This document shows, one piece after another, positions 1-8,852 of a DNA stretch of 61,333 nucleotides. This stretch comes from CAZBEL01 sp964628055 (GTDB taxonomy: Bacteria > Fidelibacterota > Marinisomatia > Marinisomatales > TCS56): NCBI GenBank assembly GCA_964628055.1, contig CAZVNL010000011.1, forward strand, positions 1 to 61,333. The letters are read 5' to 3'. The position numbers were made by a program, and so were the translations under genes. A model generated the notes under the pieces. That model made no database searches. It worked only from the letters and a program-made list of their open reading frames with translations, and had not been told where the DNA came from. How positions within the stretch are numbered: the stretch's first letter is position 1; each line of letters opens with the position of its first letter.

Positions 1-68
1 ATCAGGTATTTTTTGGCATTAAACAGAATGTTGCACTTACTACTTGAATCCAGGTCTTCTGTAGCTGA

Positions 69-812
69 CTAAGCAGGGGCAAAATAAACGTCACCCTTCA
101 GTTCTTTGGCAAGGGAGGCCTGAGCGGAAAATACTTGGCCGCTATCTGCGGTTATGATAGGCCCTTCTTCAGCTAAGGGACTCCGTAACCATTTTAGCGT
201 TATAGCGGTGGCTTCTTGCGTATGCTGGTCAACTGTATAAAAAAGGGCCCTTCCTGCTTTACTTTCAGTTAGTGATACCAGGGCCTGTCGAGGCCTTCTC
301 CCAATGATGGTGTCCCCCTCCCATTCACCGCTTCTGGTTCGCTTTTCAACCAGGGAAGGGCGCTGGGCAAGGCGCACTCTGTCCTGGATTGGTCCGATCC
401 CTGGCGCTTTTTCCGCTTCTTTTTACATCGTAGCTGATAATACAGCGCTCCCCCGGATGGTTTGTCTCTAAGGAGGTACGGGTAAAGCCACTCCTGACGG
501 AGGGAGACTCCCCAGGTCTGCTTCATCCAGCCGCTTAGCGGTTAAGGAGACCACGCTCTTGGTATCAAGCCTTAAATGAAGGCCCCAATACTTCCATCAA
601 TACGCGCGTGTATTCTACCGTCGTTCGATAGCTTGCTTATGCGCCTGCTGGTACCGGTAACCGCGTTGGCTGACATTACGTCTCAATTCACGACGACTGG
701 TGGATTGGTGAACGCCCAGTATTTCTGCAATCGGAGAAGGAGTAGGACCTGGTTTAAGCAATAAATATAACCCGTATCTTATTTCCGGCGTGAGCTGACG
801 GTAGGGTGCCAT
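69..812 (-). pseudogene. IS30-family transposase remnant (frameshifted, C-terminally truncated)
   Basis: Three pieces in different frames read as one IS30-type transposase. The N-terminal helix-turn-helix piece (812 to 615) has the family pattern PYRQLTPEIRYGLYLLL followed by a STSRRELRRN-like recognition helix. A middle piece (about 526 to 400) has GVS, a KPSGGALYYQLR stretch and KKRKKR. The DDE catalytic start (about 395 to 69) shows RSGEWEGDTIIG with the first Asp and TADSGQVF with the second. The frame ends at a stop just after VYFAP, before the region where the catalytic Glu normally lies. At least two frame disruptions and the missing end make it inactive. I could not define terminal inverted repeats or a target duplication. 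It adjoins the distal end of the purine block. Confidence 0.85.
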
Positions 813-929
813 TTGAGTTCCTCATTTTTAACGGTGAGAAAAGCACGAAGCCTACCGCAGCTCCGCCTTTTCTACAACCAGTCTTTGAGTTGCCTGTCTG
901 ACGACGAGGCAGGCACTTAGGAGTTGAAT
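813..929. other. Intergenic gap between IS30 remnant and xdhB
   Basis: This short gap holds an imperfect inverted repeat (TGCCTG, about 13 nt of loop, CAGGCA, near 892-916). No T-tract follows it on either strand, so I do not call it a terminator. It may be the edge of the IS30 remnant. Confidence 0.3.
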
Positions 930-1766
930 TCAAGCTCTTTTTAAAACCAACCCCACATAGTAACCTATCAGGTTCTGCAACACCTTTCGCCGATAAGCTG
1001 TCGTAGCGCGGATATCATCAATAGGGGCAATGTCTTTATCAACAAGGGGCAGGGCCTCCTGGAGGGGAATGCCCTCTAAGATCGCCCGGGTAAAGTTTTT
1101 CAGGTAAACCACCGTAGGAGCCACCGCTCCGGCGGCAATGGTCAGGGTCTTAAACCTCCCGGGGCCCTCCATTTCATAAGCCAAGGCGAAGTTCACCACT
1201 GCAATGGCCATGGCCTGGCGCAATCCCAATTTATAAAACATTGATTTACGGTTCGCTCTGGGTAAAATAATATTCGTCAGAATTTCCCCCGGTTTCAGTA
1301 GGGTTTTCCCAGGCCCCAGGATGAATTCTCGAATGGGCAACTCCCGTTTCCCCGACGGACCCAGAAGCTCCATCTGAGCATCGTGGACATAGAGACCCGG
1401 GAGGAGATCGGCTGCGGGAGAAGCATTGCAAATATTCCCGCCCACGGTGGCCCGGTTACGAATCTGAACCCCGGCGAACTGCTCCGTAGCCTGAGACAAA
1501 GCTCCGAATTCGTTTTGAATTAATGTATGTTGTTTGATTTCCTCCACGGTTGTCAAGGCACCTATCCGAAGGTTGTTTGCTTCCTCCCGGATCCCTTTTA
1601 AAAAGTGCAGGTGTTTTAAATCCACCAGATACTTTGGTAGGGGCCGACCCAGATCCCATGCCGGATGCAAGTCGGTCCCACCCGCCAGCCATACGGTTTG
1701 CTCTAAAGGAACGCTTTGAAGCAATTGTTTCAATTCCTGTTTACTTTCTGGTCGGGTATATTCCAA
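930..1766 (-). CDS. xdhB: Xanthine dehydrogenase FAD-binding (medium) subunit
   Basis: The 278-residue protein matches the FAD subunit of molybdenum hydroxylases. It has the FAD loop AGGTDL near residues 28-33 and the second loop TVGGNICNASPAADLLP near 107-123. It would pass electrons from the [2Fe-2S] subunit to FAD and then to NAD or another acceptor during hydroxylation of hypoxanthine, xanthine or a related purine. The start is TTG, supported by GGGAG six bases upstream. The Fe-S subunit stop lies just before it, so the two are cotranscribed. The Mo subunit is about 8.5 kb away in the same orientation. A FAD subunit of another Mo hydroxylase (for example nicotinate or CO dehydrogenase-like) is possible, but the context favours purines. 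Confidence 0.9.
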   Translation of the reverse strand: MEYTRPESKQELKQLLQSVPLEQTVWLAGGTDLHPAWDLGRPLPKYLVDLKHLHFLKGIREEANNLRIGALTTVEEIKQHTLIQNEFGALSQATEQFAGVQIRNRATVGGNICNASPAADLLPGLYVHDAQMELLGPSGKRELPIREFILGPGKTLLKPGEILTNIILPRANRKSMFYKLGLRQAMAIAVVNFALAYEMEGPGRFKTLTIAAGAVAPTVVYLKNFTRAILEGIPLQEALPLVDKDIAPIDDIRATTAYRRKVLQNLIGYYVGLVLKRA

Positions 1767-1769
1767 TGT

Positions 1770-2252
1770 TTACTCCCGAATCGCCTTCGCCACAGCGGTC
1801 ACAATCTTCTGGTATCCGGTGCACCGGCATATATTACCGGCTAAAGCCTCCCTTACTTCTTCAATATCTGGTTTGGGGTTCGTTTCCAGCAGGTATTCAC
1901 CGGACATAATCATTCCCGGGATACAATAACCACACTGGACAGCATGGTAATCCACAAACGCCTGCTGTAATTCTGTCAATTTATATTCCAGGCCAAGACC
2001 TTCAATTGTGACAATTTCACCGCCATCGACCTCAACGGTAAAGATTAAGCAGGAATTGACTGTTTTTCCATTGAGGAATATGGTGCAGGCGCCACATTCC
2101 CCTTCACCGCAGACCTCTTTTGTTCCCGTAAGATCCAGTTCATTACGCAGGAAGTTCAACAAACGCTGGTGGGTGGGCACGTTTCGCTGAACCGTCTTTC
2201 CATTAACCGTCAGGGAGACCATCTGATAGTGAATCGTTTCAGGAATGGGCAT
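1770..2252 (-). CDS. xdhC: Xanthine dehydrogenase [2Fe-2S] (small) subunit
   Basis: This 160-residue ferredoxin-like subunit carries the two clusters typical of Mo hydroxylases. The plant-type cluster is CGEGECGAC near residues 48-56 plus a Cys at 68. The second is CGYC followed by CRCTGYQ. It relays electrons from the molybdenum site to the FAD subunit encoded next. The chosen ATG overlaps the end of the upstream PLP enzyme gene by 14 bases. An alternative ATG at 2222 would give 150 residues, and neither has a strong Shine-Dalgarno sequence. The frame is open further upstream, but that extension lies wholly inside the neighbouring gene and lacks family similarity. The symbol follows E. coli usage, where XdhC is the Fe-S subunit. 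Confidence 0.9.
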   Translation of the reverse strand: MPIPETIHYQMVSLTVNGKTVQRNVPTHQRLLNFLRNELDLTGTKEVCGEGECGACTIFLNGKTVNSCLIFTVEVDGGEIVTIEGLGLEYKLTELQQAFVDYHAVQCGYCIPGMIMSGEYLLETNPKPDIEEVREALAGNICRCTGYQKIVTAVAKAIRE

Positions 2253-3480
2253 GGCGTTGATCCCAGAGTTTATTGAAAGCATCAAGGTGGGTAGGGATGG
2301 TATCCGGGATAGAAAGAACTGTTTGAGCAGCGGTAATATCTTTGAGTCCGCTCCCGGTGATAAGCAGAACGACTTGATCTTCCGGATTAACCAATCCCTG
2401 TTTCTTCGCCTGCACAAGTCCGGCCAAAGCAGCGGCGGCAGCCGGTTCAGCAAAAATACCGGTGGTCCGTGCCAGCTGATGCTGAGCCTGTAAAATCTCC
2501 CGATCCGTGACAGTAATTCCAAGACCACGGCTTTCTTTCAAGGCGCGTAATGCTTTTAAACCATCCCGAGGCCAATTGACGGCAATGCTGTCGGCAACCG
2601 TTTGTGCCCGGACGGTCTCCAGTTTCCCTTTTTTCCAACCCTTAACTACAGCGGCTGAGCCCTCCGCCTGCACTGCAACCAGCTTTGGCGAGTGTTCCAA
2701 CCAGCCCAGTTGTAGCAGATCATAGAATCCTTTAAAAACACCTCCCAGAATACACCCGTCTCCCACCGGTACAAAAACCAGATCAGGAGACTGCCACTGA
2801 AGTTGTTCGGCAATTTCGAACGCCACCGTTTTTTTCCCTTCAGAAAGAACAGGGTTTATTCCCGTACTGCGGGAATACCAGCCGCGCTCCTTTGCAATCT
2901 CCAATGAGAGTTCAAAGGCATCGTCATAGGAACCATCCACTGGTATCAGACACGCCCCGTATTGAAGAATCTGCGTCAGTTTTGCTTTCGGAGCGGAAGC
3001 GGGCGCCAGTATTACTGCCTCCAACCCATGCCAGGCCGCCAAACAGGCGAGAGAAGAGCCGGCGTTTCCGGTGGAGGCCGCCACTAGAACAGATTCATGC
3101 CTTTCCTGCGCATGGCGTAAACCCACCTCCGTAGCTCGATCCTTCAGGGATCCGGAAGGGTGACGCGTTTCATCCTTGATCCAGAGCCGTTTCAAACCAA
3201 TCTGTTCAGCTAAAATATGGGCAGGGATTAAAGGAGTGGACCCGACCCGAATGGCACGATCCTCCGGGCCTTCCACCACCGGCAGGAGTGGTAAATATCG
3301 CCATAGTGTGACATCCCTGTTTGAAACCAGTGAATTCCGGTGCCAGTGTTTCTGAATAGATGAATAATCATATTGGGCGTCCAGATTTTCACCGCAGTCG
3401 GCGCATGTGTATCGGAAGGGAACGGGTTCTGTTTCCCAACCACAGTTCACACATCGGTAATGGGTTAAATAAGAAGCCAT
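2239..3480 (-). CDS. Threonine synthase-like PLP enzyme with N-terminal zinc ribbon
   Basis: The 413-residue protein is a fold-type II PLP enzyme. The lysine that should bind PLP is K113 in SGSLKDR, and the cofactor loop STGNAGSS follows. A zinc-ribbon-like start (C10, C13, C26, C29) is typical of one threonine synthase group. It sits between ygeW and the xanthine dehydrogenase small subunits rather than with thrA or thrB. I therefore infer a role as a lyase on an amino-acid intermediate of purine breakdown, for example 2,3-diaminopropionate, which YgeX handles in other clusters. Sequence alone cannot separate this from true threonine synthase or threonine dehydratase activity. The spacing of two bases after the upstream gene suggests translational coupling. 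Confidence 0.75.
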   Translation of the reverse strand: MASYLTHYRCVNCGWETEPVPFRYTCADCGENLDAQYDYSSIQKHWHRNSLVSNRDVTLWRYLPLLPVVEGPEDRAIRVGSTPLIPAHILAEQIGLKRLWIKDETRHPSGSLKDRATEVGLRHAQERHESVLVAASTGNAGSSLACLAAWHGLEAVILAPASAPKAKLTQILQYGACLIPVDGSYDDAFELSLEIAKERGWYSRSTGINPVLSEGKKTVAFEIAEQLQWQSPDLVFVPVGDGCILGGVFKGFYDLLQLGWLEHSPKLVAVQAEGSAAVVKGWKKGKLETVRAQTVADSIAVNWPRDGLKALRALKESRGLGITVTDREILQAQHQLARTTGIFAEPAAAAALAGLVQAKKQGLVNPEDQVVLLITGSGLKDITAAQTVLSIPDTIPTHLDAFNKLWDQRHAHS

Positions 3481-3482
3481 TA

Positions 3483-4955
3483 TTAGTGCTTTACCAATCC
3501 GGTACGGTAGTTAAACTCTTGAATCCGTTCATCCCATTCTTCCAGTGCGTGATATTGGTTTGACCAGTACGTTTCGTCATACCACTGGGCATCCAGTTCC
3601 TCCACCGGTTTCCCCTGTTGTTCCACCCAGGTGAAATATTTCAAATTATGGATGCATTTTCGATCGTAATACGATAATTCTTGAATGTAGTCAATTGTGA
3701 GCCCCTGCAGGCCGGCTTCAAAATCTACGGCGGCCCGGCTGGATGAATAAGCTCCTTCCTCTTCCTGGGCAGCCTCCAATCTGGATTGATACATTTTCAT
3801 CGAATCCGTTGCCACCGTAAATATTGTGTCCCGTTCATCGAATTCGTAATACCGAGCCATTTTAATTGCTCCTGCTAGGTTGGCAATTCCGGAAATCCCC
3901 AAATGCGGTAGCTGCTTTACGATTTCCGAATCAACCCCTTCCTCCTCTAGAAAGCGGTTCCCCGCCGGTTCGTTGAACAATCGCATCAGTCGCAAAGGCA
4001 GATTATCATCAATCCCAATGACCATATCAATATTCTTAATATTTAGAATCCACGGAACGTGTTTATCCCCAATCCCTTCAATCCGGTGGGACCCGTAACC
4101 GTTGTAAAGCAGGGTGGGGCACTGGAGCGCTTCTCCGGCAGCAATTTTTATTAGGGGATACTGTTCCCTCAAATACTCTCCTGAGCCCAGGGTCCCCCCT
4201 GATCCCTGGGTAAGAAACAATCCGCTGAACCGGAGACCCGTCCCGTCCAAAGACTGAAAAACTTCCTCCATGGCCGGACCGGTGACCGCATAGTGCCAAA
4301 GAGGGTTGGCCATCTCGGCGAACTGGTTTAATACAACCACTTCTTCCCGCTCTTGCGCCAGCGACCTGGTTTTATCATAAATTTCTTTCACATTACTTTC
4401 ACCACCGGGAGTTTTGAATACTTCTGCCCCTATTTTTTCCAGCCAGGTAAAGCGCTCCTCACTCATGGCTTCTGGCAGAACGGCGATGGAGGGGCATCCC
4501 AGTAGGGCCGCATTAAAAGCACCGCCACGGCAATAATTCCCGGTGGAGGGCCATAGCGCCTTGTGCCTTGTGGGGTCAAACTGCCCTTGAATGAGCCGAT
4601 GAACCAGGGGACCAAAGGTAGCCCCTACTTTGTGGGCCCCCGTGGGAAAGAAACATCCTAGGAGCATTACAATCCGGGCAGGAACGCCCGTGATTTCAGA
4701 AGGTAGTTCCAAATAGTTAACCTTCCCGAAACCATCATGTTTTTCATGAAGATCATTTTTCCAGGTAATCCGGAATAAATTCCTGGGATTTACTTCATCA
4801 ATCCCAACCGCTTTCACTTCCGTCAGAATTTCCCCCGGTATTTCTTCCGGGTACCGCATCTGTCGGTAGGTGGGAATAATAATATTCCGTTCCCGGCAGC
4901 GCTGAATGGTTCGCTTTAATATTGCTTCAGTCTTTGTCATGAGTAATATTTCCAT
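3483..4955 (-). CDS. TrpB-like fold-type II PLP enzyme of the purine cluster
   Basis: The 490-residue protein is a PLP-dependent beta-type enzyme. K109 lies in PTGAHKVGATFG, the form seen in tryptophan synthase beta, and STGNYCRGG follows as the cofactor-ring loop. QGSGGTLGSGEYL looks like the phosphate-binding loop. It is longer than TrpB, and a separate TrpB is encoded at 33355, so a different substrate is likely. Its neighbours are YgeW (26 bases upstream) and the threonine synthase-like enzyme. I infer a lyase or synthase acting on the diamino-acid skeleton released from the opened purine ring. The specific reaction is unknown. The first ATG was chosen; an in-frame ATG five codons on is an alternative. 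Confidence 0.7.
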   Translation of the reverse strand: MEILLMTKTEAILKRTIQRCRERNIIIPTYRQMRYPEEIPGEILTEVKAVGIDEVNPRNLFRITWKNDLHEKHDGFGKVNYLELPSEITGVPARIVMLLGCFFPTGAHKVGATFGPLVHRLIQGQFDPTRHKALWPSTGNYCRGGAFNAALLGCPSIAVLPEAMSEERFTWLEKIGAEVFKTPGGESNVKEIYDKTRSLAQEREEVVVLNQFAEMANPLWHYAVTGPAMEEVFQSLDGTGLRFSGLFLTQGSGGTLGSGEYLREQYPLIKIAAGEALQCPTLLYNGYGSHRIEGIGDKHVPWILNIKNIDMVIGIDDNLPLRLMRLFNEPAGNRFLEEEGVDSEIVKQLPHLGISGIANLAGAIKMARYYEFDERDTIFTVATDSMKMYQSRLEAAQEEEGAYSSSRAAVDFEAGLQGLTIDYIQELSYYDRKCIHNLKYFTWVEQQGKPVEELDAQWYDETYWSNQYHALEEWDERIQEFNYRTGLVKH

Positions 4956-4981
4956 TGGTTAAACATAATTACAACTTCCGA

Positions 4982-6172
4982 TCAGAACGAATGAACAGAA
5001 CGTTTGGTAATCGCTTCCAGTCTATCAAGAGGGTCTTCCAGCCGTCCTAAAGCCATCATAGCGGCGATAATAAAAGGTTTGAAACTGGCCTGGCGATAAG
5101 TAGCATTCCGATAGCGTTCAAATACTTCCTGGGCCACTTCCCCCTGAATACAACTCTCACCGGAAATGTCCGCGGGCAGACAATGCATGTACAGGGCTTC
5201 ACCGGACGGGGTAAGATCCATCATTGACCGGGTACACTCCCAGTCCGTATACCGTGAATTTTGATCTAGTGCTTCCTGCTCCAGCTCAGCCAAAGCGGTG
5301 GTATCCCCGGAGCGGAGTAAGTCTGTCCGCCGTTCCATGATAGAAAAAGGAGCCCAGGATTTAGGATAAACAATATCGGCTCCCTTAAAAGCTTCCGCCA
5401 TATCATGGCTAATAGCAAATGATCCACCGGAGTCAGCACTGTGATTACGGGCAATTTCTACCACCTCAGGAATCAATTCATAACCTTCAGGGTACGCCAA
5501 GACCACCTCCATACCAAATCTTGTCATTAGGCCAATAATTCCCTGGGGGACGGAGAGCGGTTTTCCGTAACTGGGGGAGTAAGCCCAGGTCATGGCTAGT
5601 TTTTTCCCTTTTAGTTCCTCCAGCGATCCGAATGTTGCTTCCAGCATCGCCAGGTCCGACAGGGTTTGGGTAGGATGATCTACATCACACTGAAGATTAA
5701 TGACGGTGGGGCGTTGGTGTAGAATACCGTCCTCGAAAGCGGTTTGGAGGGCCTGGGTTACTTCTACCATATAGGTGTGACCGGCGCCGAGAAAAAGGTC
5801 ATCCCGAATTCCGATCACCTCTGCCATAAAGGAAATCATAGTAGCAGTTTCCCGGACCGTTTCACCGTGGGCAATCTGGGATTTTTCCTCATCCAGATCG
5901 ACCACGCCCAGGCCCAAGGCATTGGCAGCAGAGGCAAAACTGAACCGGGTCCGGGTGGACTTATCCCGGAAGATGGAAACAGCCAAACCGCTTTCAAACA
6001 GCTTGAAAGCCTGTCCTTCCCGATGCCAAGTCTGAAATAAATCGGCTAACAGCAGGGTTGCTTCTATCTGCTCCCTGGATAAGTCCCACGTGAGCAGCAC
6101 ATCCGACGGATAATCGGACAAATTCCGTTCTCCGAGAGCAGTGATCCGCTGATCCACGGAAGTTTTCATCAT
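4982..6172 (-). CDS. ygeW: YgeW-type carbamoyltransferase
   Basis: This 396-residue protein belongs to the aspartate/ornithine carbamoyltransferase superfamily and is closest to the knotted YgeW group. The carbamoyl-phosphate motif is STRTR at residues 72-76, and the HCLP motif appears as MHCLPADISGE near residue 350. In purine-fermenting clusters YgeW is placed with YgeY, SsnA and carbamate kinase, and is thought to split a ureido intermediate to give carbamoyl phosphate and an amino acid. The start is one of two adjacent ATGs that overlap the ygeY stop, with AGGAG five bases upstream. An upstream extension of 28 codons lies inside ygeY and is not family-like. No carbamate kinase gene is in the window. 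Confidence 0.85.
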   Translation of the reverse strand: MMKTSVDQRITALGERNLSDYPSDVLLTWDLSREQIEATLLLADLFQTWHREGQAFKLFESGLAVSIFRDKSTRTRFSFASAANALGLGVVDLDEEKSQIAHGETVRETATMISFMAEVIGIRDDLFLGAGHTYMVEVTQALQTAFEDGILHQRPTVINLQCDVDHPTQTLSDLAMLEATFGSLEELKGKKLAMTWAYSPSYGKPLSVPQGIIGLMTRFGMEVVLAYPEGYELIPEVVEIARNHSADSGGSFAISHDMAEAFKGADIVYPKSWAPFSIMERRTDLLRSGDTTALAELEQEALDQNSRYTDWECTRSMMDLTPSGEALYMHCLPADISGESCIQGEVAQEVFERYRNATYRQASFKPFIIAAMMALGRLEDPLDRLEAITKRSVHSF

Positions 6173-7389
6173 ACTTTCTCCTGTTGGATTGAATTCACAT
6201 AGACGAGTGGAATGGCAGCATACATGGCGGCAGCTTTCACCAGGTGATTTTTCCATGTTCTTTCATTGGGGGCGTGGGCCTCAGCTTCTTTTCCCGGACC
6301 GAACCCGATGCAGGGGATGCCATACCGGCCCATAATTGAAACCCCGTTGGTGGAAAATGTCCATTTCCCCACCCGCGGTTTCTCCTTAAAAAGCCCCCTA
6401 TAGGCTGTTACCAGCGTACGGGTTACAGGATGATCTTCTTCAATTAACCAGGTGGGGAAATAGGCTTCCGTAGGATAAGTCAATCCTTTCCACGACGGCC
6501 GACCATAGGGATAGAGTTCTACTTTAGCGTTTGCCTTCTTCACAGCGGGTAATTCCCGAATCTCTTGCAGAGCAGAATCAGCCGTTTCCCCCCATGTCAG
6601 GCGTCGGTCAATGGAAATGGAACAACTGTCAGCTACGGCACAGCGGGAAGGCGAAGTGAAAAATATTTCCGAGACAGTCAAGGTTCCCTTGCCAAGGAAA
6701 TCATGGTCCCGGAGCCGATGGTTCAATACTTCAAGTTCCTGAAGAATGGGGGCCATCTTATAAATGGCATTGTCTCCCCGTTCCGGAGCCGATCCGTGGG
6801 CACTAATCCCTTCTGTGGTGACCCGAATTTCCACCCGTCCCCGCTGACCGCGGTAAATACCCCCGTCGGTCGGCTCGGTGGACACGACAAAGTCAGGTTT
6901 CAGCTTTCCCTGATCTAAAATATATTGCCAGCACAGACCATCACAATCCTCCTCCTGGACCGTACCGGTTAAAACCAGGGTATAATCACCGGTTAAATCC
7001 AAATCCTCGATGATCTTTCCGGCGTACACCATGGAGGCCAAACCTCCTTCTTGATCCGATGTTCCCCGTCCTACGATGATTTCTTCATCTTCAAACCCCT
7101 GGAAAGGATCCACCTCCCAGGTTTTAGGGTTCCCCACACCCACCGTATCCACATGAGCGTCCAGCACCACTACGTGGGTCCCCTTTCCCAAGAACCCGTA
7201 AATATTGCCCATTTCGTCAATTTCTATCCGGTCATAGCCAACGGTTTCCAGTTCCTGCTTAATCCGCATTATTACCGCTTCTTCCTGACAGGATTCACTG
7301 GGAATCGCTACCAGATCCCTTAAAAACTTTGACATGGGTTGACGATATTCCTCTGCCTTACGCAATATATCTTGATACGGTAGTTTCAT
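6169..7389 (-). CDS. ygeY: YgeY-type M20 metallopeptidase/deacylase
   Basis: The 406-residue protein is an M20-family dinuclear zinc hydrolase of the YgeY group. Visible metal-site elements are HVD at 79-81, an Asp in RGTSDQEGG, the EE pair in VQEEDCDG, a Glu in STEPTDGG and a C-terminal His in EAHAPNE. Family members cleave amide bonds in amino-acid conjugates. In the purine clusters YgeY is thought to act on a ring-opened intermediate before YgeW. Its ATG overlaps the ssnA stop as ATGA, and its own stop overlaps ygeW, so the three genes are tightly coupled. Confidence 0.85.
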   Translation of the reverse strand: MKLPYQDILRKAEEYRQPMSKFLRDLVAIPSESCQEEAVIMRIKQELETVGYDRIEIDEMGNIYGFLGKGTHVVVLDAHVDTVGVGNPKTWEVDPFQGFEDEEIIVGRGTSDQEGGLASMVYAGKIIEDLDLTGDYTLVLTGTVQEEDCDGLCWQYILDQGKLKPDFVVSTEPTDGGIYRGQRGRVEIRVTTEGISAHGSAPERGDNAIYKMAPILQELEVLNHRLRDHDFLGKGTLTVSEIFFTSPSRCAVADSCSISIDRRLTWGETADSALQEIRELPAVKKANAKVELYPYGRPSWKGLTYPTEAYFPTWLIEEDHPVTRTLVTAYRGLFKEKPRVGKWTFSTNGVSIMGRYGIPCIGFGPGKEAEAHAPNERTWKNHLVKAAAMYAAIPLVYVNSIQQEKV

Positions 7390-8726
7390 AATCCTTCTTT
7401 CCTGAGTTTAGTCATTTGTTCCCACAGGCGTCCTGCCTGCTCCCGGGAACGATCATAAATCGATTCCATGGTTCCATCCACCAGTTTGTAATTCTTTAAA
7501 CGATATTCTCCTGCCGCAACCACATCGCAGGGCTGTGAGAGACCATACAGTAAGTGCCCTTTCCAGTTCCCCGCCGTTAAAGGCGTCCGGGGCTGGTAAT
7601 CATAAATGGCCAAGTCCGCCCGGCAGCCAGGTTCCAGTTTACCAAGGGGAATTCCAAACAGGCGCGTCGCTATCTCCGGATTATTTTTAAATAGTAATTC
7701 CAGATAATCAAACGGCTCGTCATTCCCAGACCCATGACTGTTCCGGATTAAGCCCCCCTGTTGTGCTTCATGCAGCAGATTGGCCTGCATTCCGTCCGTA
7801 CCCAATCCGGCGTTCAGGGATTTCAACAGTTTTGTTGGTGCAAGCCCGATCCGATTATTCGCATTGGAGGCCGGATTGTGCACCAGCATCACCTCCCGTT
7901 CGCGCACAAGGGATACATCTCTTTCCGAAAAACGAACCCCGTGGGCTACCAAACTATTCCGGTTCAATAAACCGAATGAATCCAGCCGGTGTAAAACGGA
8001 GGGATACCCTCGCCGGATAGCATCCTTTACATCCGCCCGATCTTCCGCCCCGTGGATGTGAATCCCCCAGTCCGATTCCTGTTCCAGAGCCATGCTAATG
8101 CGCCTCAGACTGTCATCAGACAAGGTAAAAGAAGCGTGTAATCCAATGAGGGGGCGGACGAAGGAATTTGATTTATATTTCCGGTGAAAACGAAGATTCT
8201 CCTCCAGGCTTTTGCGGAAAATATTGTTTCCATTCCGATCGGATATCTCAAAAGCGCAGGAGATATTTAATCCCCACGGTTGGCCATATTCCACCAGTAA
8301 ATTCAGCGATCCATCAATAAAAGCAGGGCTGGAGTGGTGATCAATAATGGTGGTTACACCACAGCGCAAATGTTCCAGTAGTCCTACTTCGAACGAAACG
8401 CGAACCATGTCCCGGTCCAAAGCCCGATCCAGAACCCACCAGACCTGTTTCAGGATTTCTACAAAATTAGAAGGTCTGTTTTCAGGAGGAGGCATTCCCA
8501 ATGCCAGGGAAGAATACAGGTGGGCATGGGCATTTATCATCCCGGGTAAAACTATCTGTCCTTTCAAATCCAGATGATCCCCACGTATACCAGGAGGAGG
8601 TTCACCGGAACCCACTTCAGCGATCAATTCTCCATCAATGATGAGGTATCCCCGGGGTATGAATTCCGGTTTCCCGTATGGATTAATGAGGCAAGCGTTT
8701 GTAAGAATTTTTTTTATAGTAATCAT
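7386..8726 (-). CDS. ssnA: SsnA-type amidohydrolase/aminohydrolase
   Basis: The 446-residue protein is a metal-dependent amidohydrolase resembling SsnA. The first metal motif is HAHLYSS (H67, H69). HIHGAEDRAD and AHGVRF supply further His ligands, and LGTDG near residue 310 supplies the Asp. SsnA is a conserved member of purine-degradation clusters and is expected to deaminate a reduced or opened purine. Guanine deaminase or chlorohydrolase-type activity is an alternative. It appears to be the first gene of the ssnA-ygeY-ygeW run. The AT-rich gap upstream should hold a promoter unless transcription continues from the genes further right. Confidence 0.8.
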   Translation of the reverse strand: MITIKKILTNACLINPYGKPEFIPRGYLIIDGELIAEVGSGEPPPGIRGDHLDLKGQIVLPGMINAHAHLYSSLALGMPPPENRPSNFVEILKQVWWVLDRALDRDMVRVSFEVGLLEHLRCGVTTIIDHHSSPAFIDGSLNLLVEYGQPWGLNISCAFEISDRNGNNIFRKSLEENLRFHRKYKSNSFVRPLIGLHASFTLSDDSLRRISMALEQESDWGIHIHGAEDRADVKDAIRRGYPSVLHRLDSFGLLNRNSLVAHGVRFSERDVSLVREREVMLVHNPASNANNRIGLAPTKLLKSLNAGLGTDGMQANLLHEAQQGGLIRNSHGSGNDEPFDYLELLFKNNPEIATRLFGIPLGKLEPGCRADLAIYDYQPRTPLTAGNWKGHLLYGLSQPCDVVAAGEYRLKNYKLVDGTMESIYDRSREQAGRLWEQMTKLRKEGL

Positions 8727-8852
8727 TAATATTTTTCCATTCGGGGAAAAATAAAGTTTAAATGTGTTCCTGTTTCCAGAGGAATCGCGTTCAGTTCCAC
8801 CACAAGGAACTTTCGGGGGGTTGACGGGGCGACCGGAATGGTCTTCATTTTA
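8727..8852. other. Gap between ssnA and the first DUF4143 ATPase
   Basis: The stretch next to ssnA is AT-rich and is a plausible ssnA promoter region, but I cannot assign -35/-10 boxes with confidence. AGTTCC (8793-8798) and GGAACT (8806-8811) form a six-pair hairpin with a seven-base loop. No T-run follows on either strand, so termination is doubtful. Confidence 0.35.

Noticed and set aside
892..916. Terminator for the purine block
   Set aside because: The stem is only six pairs with a long loop and lacks a T-run.
8793..8811. Intrinsic terminator between ATPase and ssnA
   Set aside because: The six-pair hairpin is not followed by a T-run on either strand.
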